Positions 6,721 through 12,707 of a DNA stretch of 18,352 bases are shown one piece after another. Position 1 is the first letter of the stretch, and each line of letters opens with the position of its first letter. Origin of the DNA: Firm-04 sp045617625 (GTDB lineage Bacteria; Bacillota; Clostridia; Oscillospirales; Ruminococcaceae); NCBI GenBank assembly GCA_045617625.1, contig JAZLJA010000051.1:1-18352 (forward strand), read 5' to 3'. The notes beneath the pieces were generated by a model. The model saw only the letters and a program-made list of their open reading frames with translations. It was not told the origin of the DNA and searched no databases. Made by a program: the position numbers and the translations under genes.

Positions 6721-7076
6721 TTTGTACGCAGTCACAGATGCGTTCAAATGAAAATTGTGGGTAAACAACACATCTGTGCTGTCAGCACAAAGGTCAAGCT
6801 GAATGCAGGTGACAACACAATACGCCTGTATAACGATGCAGCCTATGCGCCTTCGATCGACCGCATTGCGATTGCCATTCCCGCCGATGAAGATGTTCTC
6901 GCAGGTGATCTGGACTTCGATAATAACATCAACGGTATTGACCTGACTCTCCTGAAGCACGGCTTCATGAACGGTTTCACCGACAAAAAGGCGGAAAAGC
7001 CTCCGATTTCGATATGGACGGCAAAATGACCGAAGCTGATATCCGCAGCAGGCTGCAATTCCTGCCTGCAAAATAA
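6721..7076 (+). pseudogene. Truncated, frameshifted CBM-dockerin protein remnant
   Basis: The 3' end of a secreted cellulosomal protein. From about 6784 the frame reads STKVKLNAGDNTIRLYND...APSIDRIAIA, the last strands of a CBM35/CBM6-type carbohydrate-binding module, then GDLDFDNNINGIDLTLLKHG, the first dockerin calcium loop. The opening frame then hits a stop at 7029, but a -1 shift near 6985-6999 restores ASDFDMDGKMTEADI, the second dockerin loop, ending at TAA 7074-7076. There is no signal peptide, no catalytic domain and no ribosome binding site; a stop at 6718-6720 closes the frame on the left. The promoter ahead of it looks intact, so an internal deletion that joined the 5' region to the 3' end is the simplest reading. 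A sequencing indel in the A-runs could explain the frameshift but not the 5' loss. Confidence 0.8.
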
Positions 7077-7085
7077 GTGTATCAC

Positions 7086-7123
7086 TAAAAATCGCCTCTC
7101 CCGAAAATTCGGGAAAGGCGATT
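7086..7123 (-). terminator. Terminator of the radical SAM operon
   Basis: AATCGCCT (7090-7097) pairs with AGGCGATT (7116-7123) and TCCCGAA (7099-7105) with TTCGGGA (7108-7114), with one mismatch. The run AAAA just to the left becomes the T-tract on the minus strand, so it terminates the peptide/radical SAM transcript. Confidence 0.85.
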
Positions 7124-7162
7124 CAGCTTATAGATGAAGTTGTATCTGCGATGCATTCGTAA

Positions 7163-7201
7163 TGGAGCTCCGCTCCAAACCTCGCCAAAGGTTATGAAAT
7201 A
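7163..7201. repeat. Possible dispersed intergenic repeat (hairpin unit)
   Basis: TGGAGC (7163-7168) and GCTCCA (7172-7177) form a short hairpin followed by AACCTCGCCAAAGG. It resembles the GGGGCTCCGCCCCAAACCCC-type repeats often seen at gene ends in Clostridia. Only one copy lies in this window, so the call is tentative. Confidence 0.25.
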
Positions 7202-7211
7202 CCCTTGGAAA

Positions 7212-8276
7212 TTACTTGATATACCGCCGACGGAACAAATCAGGGTCAGCGGCAAAAAGCTGCTCCCCGAGTTCGTCAGCAATCGAAATGATCATTCGCT
7301 CATAGGTGCATTGCAGCGGAGAGACTTTTCTCTCATCCCCTGTTTCCAGCCGATTGACACAGCCACAGGAATTGGTACAGCGCGTGCGAAGCTCACATTC
7401 CTTACAGGAAGCAGGGATGGATGCCTTCGCCGCGATCTGATACTGTTTTTCTTTATCCAAGCCGTCAAAGGCATTTCCGATACAGTAATCCGCATCACCA
7501 ATGAACTGCGTGCAGGCATAGATATTCCCATCCACCGCCACAGGCATCTGCCGAAATCCCAGATGGCAGCGTTCCGCAGGATTATAACCCTTGATGCACT
7601 CAATGATTTTGCTGTCAAACGGACTGAAATAAAACGGTTTGTGCTTCAAAAAGCAGTCTGCATAATACGCAGCAATCTCACGCATCTGCGTTTCCAGTGC
7701 CGCCATATCCGCATCTGTCCAGTTGACCTTTTTGCCCAATGCGATCGTGGCATTGATGTTGTGAAAGCCCAAATCGCAAAGATATCTGACGGATGCAGCA
7801 AACTTGGAAACCGCCTGCGGTGCAATCGTCATGAGCGCAGCGGAAAACGGCAGATATTGGAGCAAAAGTTTCGCCTTTTCACTGACGATATCAAACGATC
7901 CGCTGCCATCCGCAAAATTGCGGCAGATATCCTGTCCCAGTCCTTCAAACGAAAGCCCGATGCCCATATTTTCCGCTTTCGCACGCGCAAGAAACGCATC
8001 GTCCAGCAAGATGCCGTTGGTGGTCATTTTGCTCGAAAACGGGATGCCTGTCTGCTTTTCCAGCTTTCTGCATTCGTCAAGCGCATCACAGATCAGATCT
8101 TTGCAAAGCAGCGGTTCGCCGCCGAAAAAGCACAGCCCTGCCTTTGTGCCCTGCGAAAATGCCAGTTTACAGGCAGCATGAACGATATCCGCAGTCATGA
8201 ATCTTTCACGCTTTTCATGAACACAATACGCACAGTTCAGATTACACGCATCCGTAAGGTGCAGCGTCAGATTCAT
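7212..8276 (-). CDS. Radical SAM/SPASM peptide-modifying enzyme
   Basis: A 354-residue radical SAM enzyme with a SPASM domain. The SAM-binding cluster motif CxxxCxxC is at Cys11, Cys15 and Cys18, followed by FGGEP (51-55). The SPASM domain matches the canonical pattern CX12GX4C (Cys237, Gly250, Cys255), CX2CX5CX3C (Cys291, 294, 300, 304), then a last Cys323, enough for two auxiliary [4Fe-4S] clusters. This architecture is typical of maturases that modify ribosomal peptides (thioether, C-C or epimerisation chemistry); anaerobic sulfatase maturases share it, but no sulfatase is encoded nearby. There is no separate RRE domain. The gene overlaps the preceding lipoprotein-like gene by ATGA (8273-8276) with GGAGG as ribosome binding site, so the two are translationally coupled. 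The substrate is inferred to be one or both upstream products. Confidence 0.93.
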   Translation of the reverse strand: MNLTLHLTDACNLNCAYCVHEKRERFMTADIVHAACKLAFSQGTKAGLCFFGGEPLLCKDLICDALDECRKLEKQTGIPFSSKMTTNGILLDDAFLARAKAENMGIGLSFEGLGQDICRNFADGSGSFDIVSEKAKLLLQYLPFSAALMTIAPQAVSKFAASVRYLCDLGFHNINATIALGKKVNWTDADMAALETQMREIAAYYADCFLKHKPFYFSPFDSKIIECIKGYNPAERCHLGFRQMPVAVDGNIYACTQFIGDADYCIGNAFDGLDKEKQYQIAAKASIPASCKECELRTRCTNSCGCVNRLETGDERKVSPLQCTYERMIISIADELGEQLFAADPDLFRRRYIK

Positions 8277-9016
8277 GGCTGTACCTCCGCAAGGATCTTT
8301 GCAAAATATTCTTTCGAGAACGCAGTTGCCAGATCAGCATTCACAAACAGGATATTCGTATCCGACATCGGCATATAGAATCCCCAGTCGTATTCATATG
8401 CATTTCCTAGTTCCTGCATCCCATGCAGATACAAAATGAGACTGTCGAAGAAATGTTCGGGCAAAGTATCGTAGAGGACAAGATGTGTCACGATACCGTT
8501 TTCCTCATAGGACATCGAGGCATATGATGCCACGCACACCATGACCGTATCATCAAGCATAAGGAGTTCCTCCCCGTCCTTCTTATGCAAATAGTCAAAC
8601 ACTGCCCCACTGTATTGCGATTTAATCTGCCGCAAGGTGTCTTGGTCGAAGCAATCTTTCCCCATGACCTCGCACGCTGCCCCGCAATCCGTTTCCACCT
8701 CGATCGGAGCGTCACCCGAAAGCACCACTTCCGAGGCATCGGTTGTGATCGGCAGAATGCCCTGCAGCTGGAGTTCGGGTTGTGTGGTCGTCTGCGTCGT
8801 TTCAGCACCTATTGCCACTTCGCCTCCTAGCTCTACATTGGTCGTTGTGTATGTTTCATAGGGTGGATTGGGAACACTTCCGCCGGTCATTTGATTATTA
8901 ACTTTCTCAAAAAGGTTACGCACGCCCGAACAGCCTGTCAGTGTCATGGAAACCATTGTGGATAAGGTTGCCGCATAGAGCGGTTTTTTTGCTTTCTTCA
9001 CAGATTTCAGTTCCAT
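8273..9016 (-). CDS. Lipoprotein-like protein sharing its leader with the upstream peptide
   Basis: A 247-residue protein. Residues 1-30 match the 84-residue upstream peptide without gaps at 19 of 30 positions, including KKPLYAA (10-16) and the lipobox LTGC (26-29), so export by Sec and lipidation at Cys29 are predicted. A Thr/Pro-rich linker follows (about 48-82) with VELGGEVAIGAET (61-73), a motif also found in the peptide, then a Cys cluster DCGAACEVMGKDC (110-122). Residues 124-247 look like a compact alpha/beta domain that I do not recognise. The frame is open 11 codons further upstream, but the start at 9016 has AAAGGAG 7 nt ahead. It overlaps the upstream peptide gene by 10 nt and the radical SAM gene by 4 nt. 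It may be a second substrate of the enzyme or a membrane-bound partner. Confidence 0.85.
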   Translation of the reverse strand: MELKSVKKAKKPLYAATLSTMVSMTLTGCSGVRNLFEKVNNQMTGGSVPNPPYETYTTTNVELGGEVAIGAETTQTTTQPELQLQGILPITTDASEVVLSGDAPIEVETDCGAACEVMGKDCFDQDTLRQIKSQYSGAVFDYLHKKDGEELLMLDDTVMVCVASYASMSYEENGIVTHLVLYDTLPEHFFDSLILYLHGMQELGNAYEYDWGFYMPMSDTNILFVNADLATAFSKEYFAKILAEVQP

Positions 9017-9261
9017 GTTTCTTCTCCTTTCTGTGTTGTCTCTGCGCACGTTTCACACGCTGCATCATCCGAGTCAAAATCGTCAGGGCAGGATGCCACG
9101 CCCTCATATACGACAGCACTTGTTCCGGCAGTTTCCGTTTTGATTGCTATGCCGCCCAATTCAAGACCATCAGAGCAGCCTGTCAATGTTGCAGCGATCA
9201 TTGCAGAAAATGCCGCTGCGTATAACGGTTTCTTGACTTGTTTTACAGTATTCAGTTTCAT
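9007..9261 (-). CDS. 84-residue Cys-containing peptide with lipoprotein-type leader (putative radical SAM substrate)
   Basis: A small protein with a basic N-terminus, hydrophobic stretch (13-26) and lipobox LTGC with Cys29. After it comes LELGGIAIKTET (33-44), shared with the next gene, and an acidic tail with three cysteines: SCPDDFDSDDAACETC (57-72). Lead region plus short Cys-rich core, directly upstream of a SPASM enzyme, is the classic shape of a RiPP precursor. The precise modified residues cannot be read from one sequence; Cys58, Cys69 and Cys72 are the obvious candidates. The start at 9261 has AGGAGG (9268-9273) 6 nt ahead; an earlier ATG at 9288 lacks one. It resembles what I recall of FibroRumin-type radical SAM/Cys-rich peptide pairs of Fibrobacter and Ruminococcus, which I could not verify. 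It is the first gene of the operon. Confidence 0.82.
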   Translation of the reverse strand: MKLNTVKQVKKPLYAAAFSAMIAATLTGCSDGLELGGIAIKTETAGTSAVVYEGVASCPDDFDSDDAACETCAETTQKGEETWN

Positions 9262-9315
9262 ATGTATCCTCCTGTTCGTTGAATACACAATGTGTCACCC
9301 ACACGCTGTGCATTC

Positions 9316-9344
9316 ATTATACATGTTCGGCATCATTTTGTCAA
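9316..9344 (-). promoter_or_regulatory. Perfect-consensus promoter of the peptide/radical SAM operon
   Basis: On the minus strand TTGACA (9339-9344), 17-nt spacer, TATAAT (9316-9321), both hexamers exact. The leader to the peptide start is about 45 nt. Strong expression of the peptide is expected, as for a RiPP precursor. Confidence 0.9.
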
Positions 9345-9428
9345 TGCCGTTGTTCCCCGCAGACCTGTATCATTTGCACAAGTCTGCGCACGAAAATGCG
9401 GCGATATGTAGAAATGCGGCTTGTTCCC

Positions 9429-9457
9429 TTGCATAATGCGCGGAAATATGCTATAAT
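9429..9457 (+). promoter_or_regulatory. Promoter of the CE2-like esterase gene
   Basis: TTGCAT (9429-9434), 17-nt spacer, TATAAT (9452-9457) with an extended TGC before the -10. Confidence 0.8.
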
Positions 9458-9571
9458 ACAAAAAGATATATAGATTGACGATTCCCTTTTGAATATCAAT
9501 ACGTATTTTCTGTGAGACTCTATCAATTATCAGAAAATATTTTCAAAAAGAGAAGAGAGAGTGAAAGAAAT

Positions 9572-10618
9572 ATGAAAGTTCCAAAGATCATCATGCCCTC
9601 GGATTCTGCCCTGCACTATATGGGAAGGATCGAGCGCAAAAATCCAAATGCCCCTGTGTTTTATTGGGCAGGTTCTCTGGTCACCTTCGCTTTTTCGGGC
9701 AGCTATCTTTCAGTGTGCGTAGATAATCACAACAACTATAATATCGCACGCCTCGGTTACATCCTCGACGGAGCCGAATCACAGCTCGTACTTTCCTCCT
9801 GCGCGGATTTCCCGCAGGAATGCGTGATTCCCGTCAGCGGCGAAGGGCTGCATACATTCACGCTTTTCAAACGGCAGGATGACCCCCATTACTTCACCCT
9901 GCGCGGCATTTCCATCGCACAGGATGCGGAAATTCGGGCACTCCCCGATAAATCCACGCTGAAACTGGAATTTTTCGGTGACAGCGTCACCGCAGGCTCG
10001 ATTTGCGAAGCCATCGACCATGTCGGGCAAATCGACCCGCCTGTCTACGATTCCTCGTATGATAACGCATGGCACAGCTATGCCATGCAGACCGCAAGGC
10101 TGCTGAATGCACAGGTTCACCTGACGGCACAGGGCGGCATTGCTCTGCTTGACAATTCAGGCTATTTCGACAATGGGCGATTCGGCATGGAATCCACCTA
10201 TGACAAACTTTGCTATGTATCCTATGCAGCACAACGCACTGCATGGGATTTCACACAGTATCAGCCTGATTTTGTCATTCTGGCGATCGGACAGAACGAC
10301 CGCCATTTTGACGGCATCGACTGCGACTGTTTCCCACACGCCCGCCGCGAACGATGGCTCAAAACCTATCGTGAGATGGTGTCCGATTTGCTTGGGAAAT
10401 ACCCACAGGCGCAGTTTTTGCTCACCCTCACCATTTTACAGCATGACCCATACTGGGAAACGCTGCTTGACGATGCCTGTGACCTGATTGCCGATCCCCG
10501 TGTGATTCGGTTTCGGTTTTCACGCACAGGGCAGGCAACGCCGGGGCATCCGCGCATTCCCGAACATACCGAAATGGCTGAGGAACTCGCGGCATTCATT
10601 CTGACAAAACTCGGATAA
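9572..10618 (+). CDS. CE2-like SGNH-family carbohydrate esterase, cytoplasmic
   Basis: A 348-residue esterase with the two-domain build of carbohydrate esterase family 2: an N-terminal beta-sandwich (about 1-125) and an SGNH hydrolase domain (about 130-348). Blocks visible are FFGDSVTAG (134-142, nucleophile Ser138), the oxyanion Gly in AQGG (186-189), IGQND (239-243, Asn242) and GHPRIPEH (325-332), where His326 is the likely catalytic base. CE2 enzymes remove acetyl groups from xylo-, gluco- or manno-oligosaccharides. No signal peptide is seen, so it probably works on imported acetylated oligosaccharides. The start at 9572 is chosen because the alignment-like region begins there; only a weak GAGAG-type ribosome binding site is present, and an in-frame ATG at 9512 adds 20 basic residues with no family look. 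Its 3' end overlaps the convergent gene by 23 nt. Confidence 0.85.
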   Translation: MKVPKIIMPSDSALHYMGRIERKNPNAPVFYWAGSLVTFAFSGSYLSVCVDNHNNYNIARLGYILDGAESQLVLSSCADFPQECVIPVSGEGLHTFTLFKRQDDPHYFTLRGISIAQDAEIRALPDKSTLKLEFFGDSVTAGSICEAIDHVGQIDPPVYDSSYDNAWHSYAMQTARLLNAQVHLTAQGGIALLDNSGYFDNGRFGMESTYDKLCYVSYAAQRTAWDFTQYQPDFVILAIGQNDRHFDGIDCDCFPHARRERWLKTYREMVSDLLGKYPQAQFLLTLTILQHDPYWETLLDDACDLIADPRVIRFRFSRTGQATPGHPRIPEHTEMAEELAAFILTKLG

Positions 10619-11033
10619 ACCGTGCATGCCGCACAGCCTTGCCCGATGCACACGGGTGAAACCGCCGATAAAGCCCCCTGCAAAGCAATGATGCAAGCAA
10701 ACACAGCACAAACCATAACGCGGAAAACGGAAGACAGATCTGACCAAGCAAATTGGTGCGGATCTCAGAATAATCCCACACCGCCCATCCCATGATGAGA
10801 TTATCGACCACCCCGACGGCAAACTCCATCGCCGTGACAAAGCATGCGCCCAATGCGGCTTTTGTCAGGCGGGAAGCTGTCAGGGTGGCTTCCATGTGAT
10901 AGAGGAGTGCAAGGGCTATACCGCCTGTCAGAGCCATTGTCCAGTGTGTATAGCCACGCCCTGCGATCTCAAGGGCGGTATATAGAAAAAATCCCAGTAA
11001 AAATGCCGTGATATGTTCTGCGGCTGATTGCAT
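10596..11033 (-). CDS. CmpB-like small integral membrane protein (putative type IV ABC-transporter family)
   Basis: A 145-residue membrane protein with about four hydrophobic segments (roughly 7-24, 35-50, 60-80, 100-120). GRGYTHWTMALTGG and the block FAVGVVDNLIMGWAVWDYS followed by NLLGQICLPFSALW are typical of the family called putative ABC-transporter type IV (CmpB). Despite the name, transport by these proteins is unproven as far as I know, and no ATPase gene is next to it. The start at 11033 has AAGGGG 7 nt ahead; an in-frame ATG at 11060 lacks a site. The gene ends inside the last codons of the convergent esterase gene, with no terminator between the two. Confidence 0.8.
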   Translation of the reverse strand: MQSAAEHITAFLLGFFLYTALEIAGRGYTHWTMALTGGIALALLYHMEATLTASRLTKAALGACFVTAMEFAVGVVDNLIMGWAVWDYSEIRTNLLGQICLPFSALWFVLCLLASLLCRGLYRRFHPCASGKAVRHARFIRVLSE

Positions 11034-11116
11034 GGAAACACCCCTTCCCGTGATTTCCATGTTATGATTTCCAAATTACCCGCCATTATGTGCGGTGAAA
11101 GAAACGGAGTGTTCTC

Positions 11117-12640
11117 ATGCGCGAAAACGGTATCTTACTGCCCGTTACTGCCCTGCCCTCCCGACACGGCATCGGAAAAATGGGGCAGCCAGCTTATGAT
11201 TTTGTCGATTTTCTGGCGGCATCAGGCTGCCATTACTGGCAGGTATTGCCCCTTTCCCCCACAAGCTACGGCGATTCGCCATATCAGTCATGCTCAGTGT
11301 TTGCCGGCAATCCGTATCTGATCGACTTTGACCTGCTGACACGCAGGGGGTGGCTGCATAACAGCGATTACGACGGCATTGTATGGGACAGCGATGCGGA
11401 CACGATCGACTATGCGCTGCTATATGAGCAAGTGCGCCCGATTTTGCATATTGCATATGAGAATTTCAAGCAATCGCGTGTCAGGGGCTTCAAGCAGTTC
11501 TGCACGGCAAATAAATCGTGGCTTGAAGATTACGCACTGTTCATGGCACTGAAATCGGCACACGACGGCAAGCCGTGGACCGAATGGGAGTCACCGCTTG
11601 CTATGTACGAAAAATCTGCCATCGCACAGGCGAAACAGACATATGCGGATGAAATCGGATTCTACCGTTTTGAACAATACTGTTTCTTCTCGCAGTGGAC
11701 AGCACTCAAAGACTACGCAAACCGCAAAAACATCCGCATCATCGGCGATATTCCGATCTATGCCGCCTATGACAGCGCAGATGTCTGGGCTTGCCCGCAG
11801 CTGTTTCAGCTGGATGCACAAAAGCAGCCGACGGCTGTGGCAGGCTGTCCCCCCGATTGTTTCTCCGCAACCGGTCAGCTTTGGGGCAATCCCCTCTGGA
11901 ACTGGGACAGCATGAAAACAAACGGCTATCGGTGGTGGCTTGACCGCCTTGCATTTGCGCTTTCGCTTTACGACACGGTGCGTATCGACCATTTCCGCGG
12001 CTTTGAACGCTATTACGCCATTCCGTTCGGCGACAAGACCGCTGAACACGGCAAATGGCGCAAAGGTCCCGATTATGCACTCTGGGCGGCGGCAAAGGCA
12101 CGCTTTGGCTCGATGAATGTCATCGCAGAGGATCTGGGTGTCATCACGCCCGCCGTGGTCAGACTCCTGAAACGCACAGGATTCCCGGGAATGAAAGTCA
12201 TGCAATTTGCATTTGATTCAGACAGTGAAAATCCATATCTGCCGCATAACTATTCCGACACAAACTGCATATGCTATACAGGGACACACGATAATCACAC
12301 GCTGCGCGGCTGGGTCAAGGCGAACAAACCTGAAACCAACGCTTTTGCGATGAAGTATCTGGGGGTAAAAAAAGAAAAACTTCTCCCGAAAGCAATGCTG
12401 CGTGCAGCATGGGGCAGCACCGCCCGTATCGCGGTGGCACAAATGCAGGATTTTCTGGAAGCCCCAAGCAGTGCCCGCATCAACACCCCCTCTACGCTGG
12501 GCGGCAACTGGGTCTACCGCACGAATGCCGAGGACTTCACCGAGAAACTGCAAAAACGGATCCGCACGCTGAATGAAACCTACGGGCGATGCAGCCAACC
12601 GCAGGATATCTCGGGAGCAAAAGATACAGAGACAAAATAA
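11117..12640 (+). CDS. malQ: 4-alpha-glucanotransferase (amylomaltase, GH77)
   Basis: A 507-residue GH77 enzyme, the usual length for bacterial amylomaltases. It transfers alpha-1,4-glucan segments between maltodextrins and frees glucose, in the cytoplasm. The N-terminus ILLPVTALPSRHGIGKMG (6-23) and LPLSPTSYGDSPYQS (44-58) are diagnostic. Catalytic residues are visible: nucleophile Asp291 in RIDHFRGF, acid/base Glu338 in IAEDLG, and transition-state Asp392 in GTHDNHT. TSTARI- and NTPSTLGGNW-type blocks near the end are also present (about 434-465). The start at 11117 has CGGAG about 8 nt ahead. It is followed after 67 nt by the glucan phosphorylase gene on the same strand, a classic pairing in which MalQ makes longer chains for the phosphorylase. 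I found no convincing promoter in the 83-nt divergent gap upstream. Confidence 0.97.
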   Translation: MRENGILLPVTALPSRHGIGKMGQPAYDFVDFLAASGCHYWQVLPLSPTSYGDSPYQSCSVFAGNPYLIDFDLLTRRGWLHNSDYDGIVWDSDADTIDYALLYEQVRPILHIAYENFKQSRVRGFKQFCTANKSWLEDYALFMALKSAHDGKPWTEWESPLAMYEKSAIAQAKQTYADEIGFYRFEQYCFFSQWTALKDYANRKNIRIIGDIPIYAAYDSADVWACPQLFQLDAQKQPTAVAGCPPDCFSATGQLWGNPLWNWDSMKTNGYRWWLDRLAFALSLYDTVRIDHFRGFERYYAIPFGDKTAEHGKWRKGPDYALWAAAKARFGSMNVIAEDLGVITPAVVRLLKRTGFPGMKVMQFAFDSDSENPYLPHNYSDTNCICYTGTHDNHTLRGWVKANKPETNAFAMKYLGVKKEKLLPKAMLRAAWGSTARIAVAQMQDFLEAPSSARINTPSTLGGNWVYRTNAEDFTEKLQKRIRTLNETYGRCSQPQDISGAKDTETK

Positions 12641-12694
12641 AAAAGCATCTCGGAATCATGATGATCATACTTCGCTTTTCAGAACCTTTTGATA

Positions 12695-12700
12695 GGAGGA
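12695..12700 (+). promoter_or_regulatory. Ribosome binding site that fixes the TTG start of glgP
   Basis: GGAGGA lies 7 nt ahead of the TTG at 12708. No ATG or GTG is near, and the family N-terminus begins right after this TTG. Confidence 0.85.
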
Positions 12701-12707
12701 CTTTTGA

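Larger units (their letters stand above)
9262..9571. other. Divergent intergenic region
   Basis: This 310-nt gap holds two divergent promoters, one for the peptide operon and one for the esterase gene, and their leaders. I see no ORF worth calling, and no riboswitch or hairpin in it. Confidence 0.75.

Noticed and set aside
7134..8378. Open frame of 414 codons on the plus strand, opposite the radical SAM gene
   Set aside because: Composition is typical of antisense frames (Arg, His, Phe, Cys-rich), while the minus-strand frame shows all CxxxCxxC and SPASM motifs.
9474..9502. TTGACG box as a second promoter for the esterase gene
   Set aside because: No acceptable -10 lies at the right distance, whereas the promoter at 9429-9457 is good.
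11034..11116. Promoters in the gap between the CmpB-like gene and malQ, including a CCGC/GCGG inverted pair at 11080-11095
   Set aside because: No -35/-10 pair with proper spacing on either strand, and the 4-bp arms are too short to call an operator.
12640..12690. Possible hairpin or attenuator between malQ and glgP (AAAAAGC ... GCTTTT)
   Set aside because: The complementary arms are short and about 27 nt apart, with no convincing terminator stem; I treat the two genes as probably cotranscribed.
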